From: Acinetobacter defluvii
Lineage (GTDB): Bacteria; Pseudomonadota; Gammaproteobacteria; Pseudomonadales; Moraxellaceae
Assembly (NCBI RefSeq): GCF_001704615.3
Contig: NZ_CP029396.2
Coordinates: forward strand, 291,359-355,358
Length of the DNA stretch: 64,000 bases
Reading direction: 5' to 3'
The position numbers and the translations under genes were made by a program. Shown here in pieces: positions 38,280-46,196 of the stretch (the stretch's first letter is position 1; every line of letters begins with the position of its first letter). The notes beneath the pieces were generated by a model. It was not told the DNA's origin and searched no databases. It worked only from the letters and a program-made list of their open reading frames with translations.

Positions 38280-39622
38280 AATTTAATACTAGAATCAATT
38301 ATCCGAGCCAAGTTCATAAAATTAGCACGTTCTACAATAAAGCGTTTACCATAATATATGGGCATTTTACTTGTAGGTGACCAACCACCTAAGGCTCTTA
38401 GATCATCCTGTGCATCTAGCAGAGCATCATTTACACTTTGCCTGAGATCAGAGTGACTATCATTTTCTTTCTTATACTTCTCAAAAGAAAAGCTTAACAT
38501 CATATAAGCCCAAGAATGTCTACAAACGTGCGGAGTGAGACGTTCTATTGAATCATATGCTGAAGTATCAAAACACTCAGGTAATAATGCTTTTAATGAC
38601 GAATCTACTTGATCAAATATCTTTTTAACACTGGCATAACTTAAAGCAGAATAGGGAGGCTTTAAGGATGTAAATAAGATATGTGAAGGAATTTCTTTTC
38701 GGATTTCATTTATATAGATTTGAAGAATTCTGTAGTCTCGTTCCTGCAGTTTAATTACTCGGTACGAATATTCATTTTTGATTTTTGGCTTTTTTGATCG
38801 ATCATCGAACTCATCATCTGTATTTGTAATAATTAAACTAAAACTATGATTCTGAATTGATTTTTTAATAGAGTTGGTTGTTAGTAGCATAAGCTCACCA
38901 ATTCTAAGACCATAGTTGAGCATGAGATGTATGATCAGAAAGTTTCTGAGTTGTACATTTTTAGATCTAAAAGGATTTAATTCATTGTATTTATTAGAGT
39001 TACTTGGTGAAATGACTGAATACAATCCTTTAATCATTTCCTGATTCATGCTCTTAAAATTATGATTTATCTCACTTTTAATTGTCTTATTGGCTTTTGA
39101 AAAATTATTTATAATTTTTTTCTTTATTGTCATATATTTATTCAAGTTTTCTTTAATTTTTTGAATTTCCTTCAACGTAAGTTGTGGCTGTGATTGCATG
39201 CTTAAGTATTCATTAATCAAGAAGTTGTAAAACTTTAAGAAGGATCTAACTCTATGACCAATTGTTGTGTAATTAATATGTTCTGAATTGCTTAGCCGTA
39301 TAAGATTACTTTCAAGTTTTTTATTATTTTCTAAGTAAACAATGAAATTATCAATTTCACATTGAATGATCTCAAAATTATAGGATGTCGAATAGAACGA
39401 CTCACAAAAGGACGTGGCAAACTTTTCAAACCAAAATTCATACCAAAATTTTATTGCGATTAAATCTGCATGCTGCGTAGAGATACTTTGAAATCTAAGA
39501 AATTTCATGGTGTACAGCATAGGGTACATACATGGACAGAATGAATCTAAATCAAATAAAAGAATAATTTGATTTTCGTTTGAGACTTTCTTTTCTAAAT
39601 GAATTGTTTTTAAAGCAAACAT
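38276..39622 (-). CDS. tyrosine recombinase / integrase
   Basis: 448 residues. The C-terminal catalytic domain has Arg240 (NYGLRIGEL), His365-x-x-Arg368 (TPHVCRHSW) and the nucleophile Tyr423/424 (MPIYYGKRF), with the LGGWSP segment between. The N-terminal 200 residues are long and lysine-rich, with a core-binding-like region. The length and divergent N-terminus fit integrases that travel with small partner proteins rather than XerC/D. Native attachment sites are not identifiable. Confidence 0.82.
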   Translation of the reverse strand: MFALKTIHLEKKVSNENQIILLFDLDSFCPCMYPMLYTMKFLRFQSISTQHADLIAIKFWYEFWFEKFATSFCESFYSTSYNFEIIQCEIDNFIVYLENNKKLESNLIRLSNSEHINYTTIGHRVRSFLKFYNFLINEYLSMQSQPQLTLKEIQKIKENLNKYMTIKKKIINNFSKANKTIKSEINHNFKSMNQEMIKGLYSVISPSNSNKYNELNPFRSKNVQLRNFLIIHLMLNYGLRIGELMLLTTNSIKKSIQNHSFSLIITNTDDEFDDRSKKPKIKNEYSYRVIKLQERDYRILQIYINEIRKEIPSHILFTSLKPPYSALSYASVKKIFDQVDSSLKALLPECFDTSAYDSIERLTPHVCRHSWAYMMLSFSFEKYKKENDSHSDLRQSVNDALLDAQDDLRALGGWSPTSKMPIYYGKRFIVERANFMNLARIIDSSIKL

Positions 39623-39897
39623 AGTAAAGTTTATGAATTATTCTTAAGGTCAACATATCATATTTTATGATTGAAATAGAAATTAGTTAAGTTATTGAAT
39701 CTTAGTTCAAGAAAGAAAAATATGAAGTTATTGTTAGGTGTATCGGAATTGTCATAATTAAAATTCTCAAAGGAGTAGAAAAGGCACTACCCCACAATTT
39801 TTTTCTCTCAAAATGTCATTCACTGTCATTTTTTAGTGGCAAGTACCAGGTGCAATTCTTTTTACGGTGTATTACACCGTAGATGTTTTGAGTGAGC
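39623..39897. other. 275-base intergenic region with palindrome
   Basis: No gene. It contains a perfect 19-base palindrome TACGGTGTATTACACCGTA (39863-39881), with a further half-site CACCGTA at about 39907, and a direct repeat of TGTCATT near 39814/39825. No T-run follows, so it looks like a protein-binding site between the integrase and the gene at 39898. Confidence 0.5.
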
Positions 39898-40650
39898 TTA
39901 GCTGGCACCGTAAAAGTTTTGATCGACAAAATATCCAAAGTCAACTGGACTGTTAATCCATTTGCTAAACAAAACGTGAAACAGCAAATTATTGTAGTCT
40001 ATATATTTTTCATAATTGTTCACGATACCTAAGTTCAGCAAGTTTTTTTCAAACTCAATGCGTTCAATGGGTTCTGATTTCACAAATGCATGGATGGATG
40101 CTTTGATTACATGATAATTATAACTTTCTGATGGACATTGACGTTCACATGAAATAATTCCAGCTTCAATGAACAAATTAATATTACGCTGCCAAGAACG
40201 TCCGTGAATGTGGTAATTCAGGCAGTCACCAAGTTTTTGCAGATCTGACAATTTAAAGGATTTGTTTTGGCAAACTGCAAAATATGTAAAGGTAAAATAA
40301 CGATATGAAATATCTTTTTTTAATGTCTTAAACTTAGGATTGTCATAAAAGTTAACATTAGCATTCGTTCTATATATTTTAAGGAACAGCTCACCATACT
40401 TACTTAATCTATAATATTTAGATGAGCGACAAGTAGAACGCCCTAGATCCTCTATCATCCCCAATTGGACCCAATTTTTAATAAGACGCTGAATAGAACG
40501 AACGAGCCATTTAGACTTATAACCCTCTAATTCATCTATATAGGTGCCTTTCAGGAAGTGAACACTCAATGGTCGTGGGTGATGTTCTACAAACTGAGTG
40601 AACAGTAGATGTATAAATTTTATATCCAAAATTGTATTTAGAGCTCTCAT
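39898..40650 (-). CDS. uncharacterised protein, possibly winged-helix DNA-binding
   Basis: 250 residues, function unknown. The first 75 residues (IQRLIKNWVQLGMIEDLGRS, then KYYRLSKYGELFLKIY) have the helix-helix-beta-wing look of a winged-helix domain, and a second similar unit may follow (ISYRYFTFTYFAVCQNKSFK to WQRNINLFIEAGII). It starts beside four tandem 11-base repeats and is divergent from a secreted amidase. A regulator or replication-type protein that binds those repeats is plausible but unproven. Confidence 0.6.
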   Translation of the reverse strand: MRALNTILDIKFIHLLFTQFVEHHPRPLSVHFLKGTYIDELEGYKSKWLVRSIQRLIKNWVQLGMIEDLGRSTCRSSKYYRLSKYGELFLKIYRTNANVNFYDNPKFKTLKKDISYRYFTFTYFAVCQNKSFKLSDLQKLGDCLNYHIHGRSWQRNINLFIEAGIISCERQCPSESYNYHVIKASIHAFVKSEPIERIEFEKNLLNLGIVNNYEKYIDYNNLLFHVLFSKWINSPVDFGYFVDQNFYGAS

Positions 40651-40660
40651 GATAAGTACT

Positions 40661-40704
40661 TTAAAACCATCTTAAAACCATCTTAAAACCATCTTAAAAT
40701 CATT
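40661..40704. repeat. four tandem 11-bp repeats (TTAAAACCATC)
   Basis: Three perfect copies (40661, 40672, 40683) and one degenerate copy (40694) of TTAAAACCATC, one helical turn each, so a bound protein would contact one DNA face. A related TTAAAACCCTA lies at 40752. They sit between the divergent genes at 39898-40650 and 40787-41461. Confidence 0.85.
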
Positions 40705-40751
40705 TTAACAAAACCTTTTAAACCTTTTAATTTTCTTTAAATTAAATATAC

Positions 40752-40784
40752 TTAAAACCCTAATAATAGCTTAAAGGGTTTTAA
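40752..40784 (+). promoter_or_regulatory. hairpin that may cover the amidase ribosome-binding site
   Basis: A perfect 10-base inverted repeat TTAAAACCCT/AGGGTTTTAA with a 13-base loop, ending 2 bases before the GTG start. The likely ribosome-binding sequence AAAGGG lies in the right arm, so the mRNA could fold to hide it. Alternatively it is a DNA operator related to the 11-base repeats upstream. Confidence 0.5.
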
Positions 40785-40786
40785 TT

Positions 40787-41461
40787 GTGCTAAAGCTAAA
40801 ATGTATATCGATATTAGCAATGTCAATCATTACACAATCTATCTTTGCTGAAAATTCAGTAGTACTTGATGTTGGCCATTCACCAAAACAAGCTGGATCT
40901 ACTGCAGCTAACGGCTATCCTGAATACACTTACAACCTTAGCATGGTCAATTCTATTGAATACTTTCTTAAATCGCGTCATGTCCAAGTGCTCAGATCTT
41001 CAGTGAATGAAGATAAAGTCTCAGTGGTTCAACGTGCGACCAGATACCCTAATGCTAATCTTTTTATTTCGGTGCACCACGACTCAATACCTACTGAGCT
41101 GACCAAGTACAAGAATCAACTCAAAGGTTTTTCAATTTTTGTATCAAAGAAAAATCCAGAATACGGAAAAAGTTTGAAATGCGCCAATCTCATTGGCCAG
41201 AACCTAAAATCAATTGGTGAAAGCCCTTCTACTTACCATGGCATGAATATACCAGGTGAAAACAAAAAGCTTTTGACCTCAAATGGCGTATATCAATATG
41301 ACAATCTAGTGGTCCTGAAGAAATCACAAAAGCCGGCGGTTTTAATTGAGATCGGCGTGATTGCCAATCCTGAAGAAGCAAATCGCTTATCTAATCAGAA
41401 AGTAATCTGGAAAATATCTGAAAATATTGCTCAGTCGATACAGCAATGTTTAAACCAATAA
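40787..41461 (+). CDS. secreted N-acetylmuramoyl-L-alanine amidase (Amidase_3)
   Basis: 224 residues from a GTG start. A signal peptide (MLKLKCISILAMSIITQSIF) is followed by an Amidase_3 domain: zinc ligands in LDVGHSP, the glutamate of GYPEYTYN, the histidine of FISVHHDS, and the catalytic glutamate of VLIEIGVIAN. It hydrolyses the amide between MurNAc and the stem peptide in the periplasm. On mobile DNA such enzymes can open the wall for conjugation or act in cell lysis; the context here does not decide. Confidence 0.85.
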   Translation: MLKLKCISILAMSIITQSIFAENSVVLDVGHSPKQAGSTAANGYPEYTYNLSMVNSIEYFLKSRHVQVLRSSVNEDKVSVVQRATRYPNANLFISVHHDSIPTELTKYKNQLKGFSIFVSKKNPEYGKSLKCANLIGQNLKSIGESPSTYHGMNIPGENKKLLTSNGVYQYDNLVVLKKSQKPAVLIEIGVIANPEEANRLSNQKVIWKISENIAQSIQQCLNQ

Positions 41462-41490
41462 GGTGCATGCTGCAGTAATCAATATGCACC
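41462..41490. terminator. weak hairpin between convergent genes
   Basis: GGTGCAT/ATGCACC with a 15-base loop, between the stops of two converging genes. No strong T-run on either strand, so termination is uncertain. Confidence 0.3.
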
Positions 41491-41499
41491 CCTCTAGAA

Positions 41500-42033
41500 T
41501 TAGAATCTTATGCCGACCGTTTCACCATCATCATTGACCGCACCAGCATCATAAGTGTTATGCCATACGCCATTAATCATGACCAAGTGTGGCGCCCAAA
41601 ATGACACTGTTTGAATATTATGCAAAACATCATCTGGCGTATCGAAACTAGAAGCACCTATATAGCGGAAGAACATCAAGTTTTCGCCTAGTTCTTCAAT
41701 ATACATTTCAGGATCAAAGTCATCCAAAAACTCTTTATCTTCACGTATCACTTCGTTTAACTCAGTTTCAACGAGTTTGAGTAAAGCGGTAGGCGTAGGT
41801 AAACCATCATAAGCCCATTCAGACTCTTTACCTTCAAGTTCCATCCCATCTTTAATATCAAATGCAGCGACATATCCAGTAAAGTAATTTTCAGCTTGCG
41901 AGAAGTTATTCGGCATGTCTTGATAGTATCCATCAAGTACGGTCTTAATCTTTGCCAAGGTTGCATCAATCGTACTTTGAATTGCACTTTCAGCACGTTC
42001 TTGAGCTGTACCTCTTTGCTTAGCTTGCCCCAT
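41500..42033 (-). CDS. uncharacterised MGQAKQRGT-type protein
   Basis: 177 residues from ATG 42033, chosen because AGGGGGT precedes it and MGQAKQRGT is a recurrent N-terminus in small uncharacterised proteins of this kind. Acidic, with a helical region (ERAESAIQSTIDATLAKIKT) and a C-terminal motif VWHNTYDAGAVNDDGETVG. No catalytic motif is recognised. Confidence 0.6.
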   Translation of the reverse strand: MGQAKQRGTAQERAESAIQSTIDATLAKIKTVLDGYYQDMPNNFSQAENYFTGYVAAFDIKDGMELEGKESEWAYDGLPTPTALLKLVETELNEVIREDKEFLDDFDPEMYIEELGENLMFFRYIGASSFDTPDDVLHNIQTVSFWAPHLVMINGVWHNTYDAGAVNDDGETVGIRF

Positions 42034-42222
42034 GTGTACCCCCTGATTATTCACATTTTGACTAGTATTTTATTTCTAAAGCCTATTGTTTCAGCACTTT
42101 AAACCGATTCAGTATATACCAAAGGTTTGCTATTTATATTTCATATATACGATAAGTCTCAAATACTACAAATGGCTTGGTAGCTAAGTGATATAACATG
42201 TTTTTGTGCTTCAGGCTTTACA

Positions 42223-42651
42223 ATGCTTTTCTCAGATTATCTAGACCAACATGCCGTTATTCTTGCGCTATGTTTGGCAATCTGCATATCTTCAGTTGTG
42301 GTTTATACAAAGTATAGAACTCTACGCGCCGTTTATCTTACTGGTGCATCCCTATTCACTTTAACCGCCACAATATTTCTATCGATCGGATTTTATTTAA
42401 CTACATTGGATGTATCTGCTTCAGATAGAAAGGAGATCCAAAGCATTATTTCTCAAGTGAGCCAAGACAAAAATATCGCTTCAGCAATTGAACTCAATCA
42501 AAGAAATAACTATGAATTATTGGTTGCAGTATCTCAAAAGAAAAACCTTACCTACTCAGATCTAGGCAGTATTCAATATGGCCAAGTACGTGACACAGTA
42601 AATTTGACGAAATATTCTCAATACAAAACTTTGGTGAATGCTGAGTACTAA
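42223..42651 (+). CDS. small membrane protein of unknown function
   Basis: 142 residues with two hydrophobic helices (about 11-29 and 37-61) and a soluble C-terminal part (SDRKEIQSIISQVSQDKNIA and on). No family recognised. It stands alone between two minus-strand genes. Confidence 0.5.
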   Translation: MLFSDYLDQHAVILALCLAICISSVVVYTKYRTLRAVYLTGASLFTLTATIFLSIGFYLTTLDVSASDRKEIQSIISQVSQDKNIASAIELNQRNNYELLVAVSQKKNLTYSDLGSIQYGQVRDTVNLTKYSQYKTLVNAEY

Positions 42652-42726
42652 TTTTTATTGTTGTTTGCGTTGTTCAAGAACACTGATTTATGCACTACTC
42701 GTTGTTCTTCCTCATATCGTATTACT

Positions 42727-43389
42727 TCATGAGCCACGCAATATAGAGATATATTTCTTAGACATTGTTTCCATAAAAGTTCTGGATAGAGTTTTGTATA
42801 GGTCAGGAATGTTCTTTTCCCAAAACAACAATATTTCACCCTTCGTTTTGCATAATTTAAAATCATCGGTATTGGTGAGATCCTCTACCTGTTGAATCAT
42901 CACTTCCCTTTCTTTTTCTTTGGCTTGTTTTTCTAAAACTTTTTGTTCCTTGATTTTGTCTTGTTCAGACAAAAAGTTCCTACTTTTCTCGCGTTTTTCA
43001 CTGTCAGTAATGAACTTAACCAAGTGGAATAAATGTTCCATCCATTCATCCGTATGGGTTAAGCCAAGGATGCAACCATTTAGATTAAAGCCAACATTAA
43101 CCAGGCCTATATCTGATGATGTTTTATTTCTGATATTCAAAATGACATCTTCATCCAGTTCATTTTCTGCAATGAATTCGTCTATATAGTGTTGGTACTC
43201 TGGAGATAGAAAACCGTCAAAGGTATATCGAACAACTTCTACCAGTAAAAAATTAACCCCGAAAAGTTCAATGTGTTTTTCAATCTCTTCAACAGGGATT
43301 TCCAACTGCATTGTAGATACGAGGCTTTCTACGTGGACCAGTGGCTTACCAATTTGCTGTAACTTTTCATAAAGCTCATTTGCATTCAT
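42727..43389 (-). CDS. uncharacterised protein with coiled-coil C-terminal half
   Basis: 220 residues from ATG 43389 (a TTG at 43401 is possible). The N-terminal half is alpha/beta without known motif; residues about 130-170 are charged and probably coiled-coil (EQDKIKEQKVLEKQAKEKER). It is downstream of the small gene at 43410-43616 with a short gap, so they form an operon. I cannot assign a function. Confidence 0.55.
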   Translation of the reverse strand: MNANELYEKLQQIGKPLVHVESLVSTMQLEIPVEEIEKHIELFGVNFLLVEVVRYTFDGFLSPEYQHYIDEFIAENELDEDVILNIRNKTSSDIGLVNVGFNLNGCILGLTHTDEWMEHLFHLVKFITDSEKREKSRNFLSEQDKIKEQKVLEKQAKEKEREVMIQQVEDLTNTDDFKLCKTKGEILLFWEKNIPDLYKTLSRTFMETMSKKYISILRGS

Positions 43390-43409
43390 GGGTTGGTTCA
43401 ATCCGTTTT

Positions 43410-43616
43410 TTATATTTTATTCAGCACAGCCAATGTCGCATTGAGCATATCGACTGAAACCTCTAATTTTTTTGCTAAACGGGCCATGTGGCCGTCATCA
43501 AGTATTCTTAATGCCTTATGTAATGAAGTATAGTTTTTTAGCTCTGAAAACTCTTCAATTTTTTCATTGATATCCAAACTTAAATAATTAAATCTAAACT
43601 TAATTATTTGATACAA
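43410..43616 (-). CDS. small uncharacterised protein (intact copy of the duplicated gene)
   Basis: Up to 68 residues. The core (KALRILDDGHMARLAKKLEV, then SVDMLNATLAVLN) looks like a small helical regulator. No ATG is in frame at the 5' end: TTG at 43616 or 43577 must be used, and the first 13 codons overlap three AAACTTAA repeats, so the shorter form may be real. A 157-base tandem duplication of its 5' part lies upstream, and its second copy holds a composite transposon. Confidence 0.5.
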   Translation of the reverse strand: MYQIIKFRFNYLSLDINEKIEEFSELKNYTSLHKALRILDDGHMARLAKKLEVSVDMLNATLAVLNKI

Positions 43617-43708
43617 ACTTAATTATACGAACACAACGGGCCATGTGGCCGTCATCAAGTATTCTTAATGCCTTATGTAATGAAGTATAGTTTTTTAGCT
43701 CTGAAAAC
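43478..43708. repeat. 157-bp tandem duplication, copy 1 and the left part of copy 2
   Basis: Copy 1 is 43478-43634. Copy 2 starts at 43635 and is identical by eye to 43708, where the composite transposon begins; it resumes at 50731 and ends at 50816. The unit covers the 5' part and operator of the small gene at 43410-43616. Confidence 0.88.
43576..43622. repeat. three AAACTTAA repeats, about 20-bp spaced
   Basis: AAACTTAA at 43576, 43596 and 43615, spaced 20 and 19 bases, thus on one face of the helix. They lie at the 5' end of the small gene and recur in the duplicated copy at about 50758-50804. Probably an operator. Confidence 0.6.
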
Positions 43709-43796
43709 TGATGTGGTTCTAGGATTTTAGACCACGCCTATAAGTGATAATCTACTCCCCAATAAGCATGGGAAATGCTTGTTTTTGGAGTCAACC

Positions 43797-44102
43797 ATGA
43801 CACGAAGAAAACGTCGTAATCATTCAGCAGAGTTTAAAGTTAAAGTTGCTCTCGCAGCAATTAAAGGCGACCACACACTCGCTGAACTTTCTACTCAATT
43901 CGATTTACATCAAAACCAAATCATCGATTGGAAAAATCAACTGCTTGAGCAATCAATCAATATTTTTTCACGACCAACAGCACAACAAGAACCTGAGATT
44001 GACCTCAAAGCTCTACATGCCAAGATAGGACATCAGGCATTGCAAATTGATTTTTTAGAAGGTGCGCTCAGAAAAATAGGGCAGCTGAGCGGCAAAAAAT
44101 GA
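43797..44102 (+). CDS. IS3-family transposase OrfA
   Basis: 101 residues from ATG 43797 after GGAG: helix-turn-helix (HSAEFKVKVALAAIKGDHTL, LSTQFDLHQNQIIDWKNQL) and a short C-terminal zipper. Overlaps orfB by 4 bases (ATGA). Confidence 0.92.
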   Translation: MTRRKRRNHSAEFKVKVALAAIKGDHTLAELSTQFDLHQNQIIDWKNQLLEQSINIFSRPTAQQEPEIDLKALHAKIGHQALQIDFLEGALRKIGQLSGKK

Positions 44103-44926
44103 TCGATAAGACCCATCAACTTTCGGTACGACAACAATCGCAATTGATTCAAATCAATCGCAGTACGTTGTATTACAAGCCCAAAGAGATTTCATCAACT
44201 GATTTGAGTTTGATGCGTCTAATCGATGAAATTCATCTCGACTACCCATTTATGGGCAGTCGAATGATACGAGATATGCTACAGCGTCAAGGACATAAAA
44301 TAGGTCGGCGTAAAGTCCGACGTTTAATGCGCTTGATGGGAATACATGCCTTGTATCCAAAACCCAATACCAGTAAGCCTAATCTTGCACACCGTATTTT
44401 CCCATATCTGTTGAAAAACATGGTCATCGATCACTCTAATCAAGTCTGGTGTACAGATATCACGTACATTCCTATGGCTAAAGGCTTTGTCTATCTGTGT
44501 GCAATTATAGATTGGCATAGTCGTAAAGTACTGGCTCATCGTGTATCGATCAGTATGGAAACAGACTTTTGCATAGATGCGTTGCAAGAAGCAATTGTGA
44601 AATATGGTTGTCCAGAGGTGTTTAATACAGACCAAGGCAGTCAATTCACAAGCGAGGCATTTTTGAATGAGTTAAAATTGCGAAATATCCGTATCAGTAT
44701 GGATGGGAAAGGACGATGGATGGATAATGTAATGATTGAGCGTTTATGGCGCAGTGTGAAGCATGAGGAAGTCTATTTGAAGGCTTACGATACGGTTAAA
44801 CAAGCAAAACAATCAATTGCTGAATATTTGGATTTTTATAACACGATACGTCCTCATTCAAGCTTGAATAAGGCAACACCAAATGAATTTTATGATCGAC
44901 ATTTACCAAAAGTAATGGCAGCATAA
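44099..44926 (+). CDS. IS3-family transposase OrfB
   Basis: 275 residues. HTH_21 segment (YPFMGSRMIRDMLQRQG) and DDE core in CTDITYIPM, NTDQGSQFTS and NVMIERLWRS. Intact. The same protein is encoded at 49833-50660. Confidence 0.94.
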   Translation: MIDKTHQLSVRQQSQLIQINRSTLYYKPKEISSTDLSLMRLIDEIHLDYPFMGSRMIRDMLQRQGHKIGRRKVRRLMRLMGIHALYPKPNTSKPNLAHRIFPYLLKNMVIDHSNQVWCTDITYIPMAKGFVYLCAIIDWHSRKVLAHRVSISMETDFCIDALQEAIVKYGCPEVFNTDQGSQFTSEAFLNELKLRNIRISMDGKGRWMDNVMIERLWRSVKHEEVYLKAYDTVKQAKQSIAEYLDFYNTIRPHSSLNKATPNEFYDRHLPKVMAA

Positions 44927-45011
44927 TTTAAATATTTAGAGCGGATTTATCACTTATAAAACTAGATTGAGTGGTCTAATTAACGGAACCACATCACATG
45001 GAGTGTTTTTG

Positions 45012-46016
45012 ATGTCGATTAAATACTATTTAGATCAAGGTGTAGAAAATAGTCTTTTCCAAAAACAAATGAGTTTTGAGCAAGATTGGGGGCTGATTCA
45101 AAATTGGTCTGATCAAGTTTATTTACCATTTCAAGTAAGGCCAACAGGTGAGATTTATGATCCTACAGCCTATATGTCACGTATTAATATTGGTCAATTT
45201 ATATTGTCTCGATTTACTTATGGCATACCTGTTGAAATATCAAAATTTTCTGAAAATTGTTCGAGAGTATTATTATTAACGACAATTCATGGTCATGCAC
45301 GACATAAGATTGATAAGACGAGAAGTATTATTACAGGTCTAAACCAATCTTATATTATGGATTCGAGTTATCCAGATGATTATGCTTTTTTATGTAGTGA
45401 AGATAATATCCAGCTTAATTTAAGTATTCCAAAACATGCTCTACAGGAACTTACTATTGCCAATTTTGGGCATGATGCACCTTTGAGTCTATGGCAGTCT
45501 CGTAGCCGCTTTGATGGAGATCAAGCAAGTTGGATGGCCTTACTACACTATGTTTATCATTGTTTAAAAGAAATTCCTGAACAGGCTTTGGCACTAAAAG
45601 CAGGTCAACATTTACAGCAAATGATGGGGCTACATATTATTAATGCATGGGCACGCCGAGAGAATATAGACCTTAATCAGCCGATTGATGTTGCACCTCA
45701 TCATATTAAGCGAGCAGTAGAATATATCTATGCAAATTACCAATATAGTCCAACCATTGTAGAAATTGCACAGGCTGTAGGTGTGAGTATTCGAACACTT
45801 TCATCAACATTTAAACGACATCAACAAATGACTGTTGGGCAAATGTTGAGAAAAGTTAGATTGGAGCAGGTGCGAGCAAGATTATTGGCTGCGGATGCTG
45901 CAAGTAATGTAATGGATATTGCTTATGCATGCGGATATATAAACTTAGGCGACTTTGCTAAACAATATAAACAAAAATATGGTGAGTTACCTTCAACGAC
46001 CATTAAAAGGAATTGA
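45012..46016 (+). CDS. AraC-family transcription regulator
   Basis: 334 residues from ATG 45012, preceded by GGAG that lies just outside the IS end. An N-terminal AraC-binding-like domain of about 220 residues is followed by two helix-turn-helix motifs at the C-terminus (TIVEIAQAVGVSIRTLSSTF and VMDIAYACGYINLGDFAKQY). The length fits AraC/XylS regulators of aromatic or alcohol catabolism. The adjacent dehydrogenases are the likely targets; two TTGCC motifs 20 bases apart lie at 46025 and 46045 in the intervening DNA. Confidence 0.88.
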   Translation: MSIKYYLDQGVENSLFQKQMSFEQDWGLIQNWSDQVYLPFQVRPTGEIYDPTAYMSRINIGQFILSRFTYGIPVEISKFSENCSRVLLLTTIHGHARHKIDKTRSIITGLNQSYIMDSSYPDDYAFLCSEDNIQLNLSIPKHALQELTIANFGHDAPLSLWQSRSRFDGDQASWMALLHYVYHCLKEIPEQALALKAGQHLQQMMGLHIINAWARRENIDLNQPIDVAPHHIKRAVEYIYANYQYSPTIVEIAQAVGVSIRTLSSTFKRHQQMTVGQMLRKVRLEQVRARLLAADAASNVMDIAYACGYINLGDFAKQYKQKYGELPSTTIKRN

Positions 46017-46024
46017 CAGCTTTA

Positions 46025-46049
46025 TTGCCGAATATTGACATTGTTTGCC
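46025..46049 (+). promoter_or_regulatory. possible AraC-type operator before the alcohol dehydrogenase
   Basis: Direct repeat TTGCC at 46025-46029 and 46045-46049, 20 bases apart (two helical turns), within the 180-base gap between the regulator and the dehydrogenase. AraC-type regulators usually bind such direct repeats. Weak evidence. Confidence 0.25.
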
Positions 46050-46196
46050 TATTTTCGGTAACCGATGTGAATTAGCTGTGTTTAAAATCGAAGTTGTAGT
46101 ACAGCACAATGTTTATGTAATCCATGGCTTAGCATTGGAGTTTACAGTGTGTTGTGTACTACGAATTTTTAAATATAAGCAAATGGAATATGCACA

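Larger units (their letters stand above)
43709..44996 (+). mobile_element. IS3-family element, left copy of the composite transposon
   Basis: 1288 bp with terminal repeats TGATGTGGTTC...GAACCACATCA. It encodes intact orfA and orfB. The encoded proteins are identical to those of the 49443-50730 copy. Confidence 0.94.

Noticed and set aside
39623..39897. Origin of replication
   Set aside because: It has a palindrome and AT-rich DNA but no iterons or DnaA-box cluster that I can recognise, and no known Rep protein is adjacent.
40661..40704. Tandem 11-base repeats as a CRISPR array
   Set aside because: Repeats are contiguous with no spacers and far too short, and there are no cas genes. A protein-binding array fits better.
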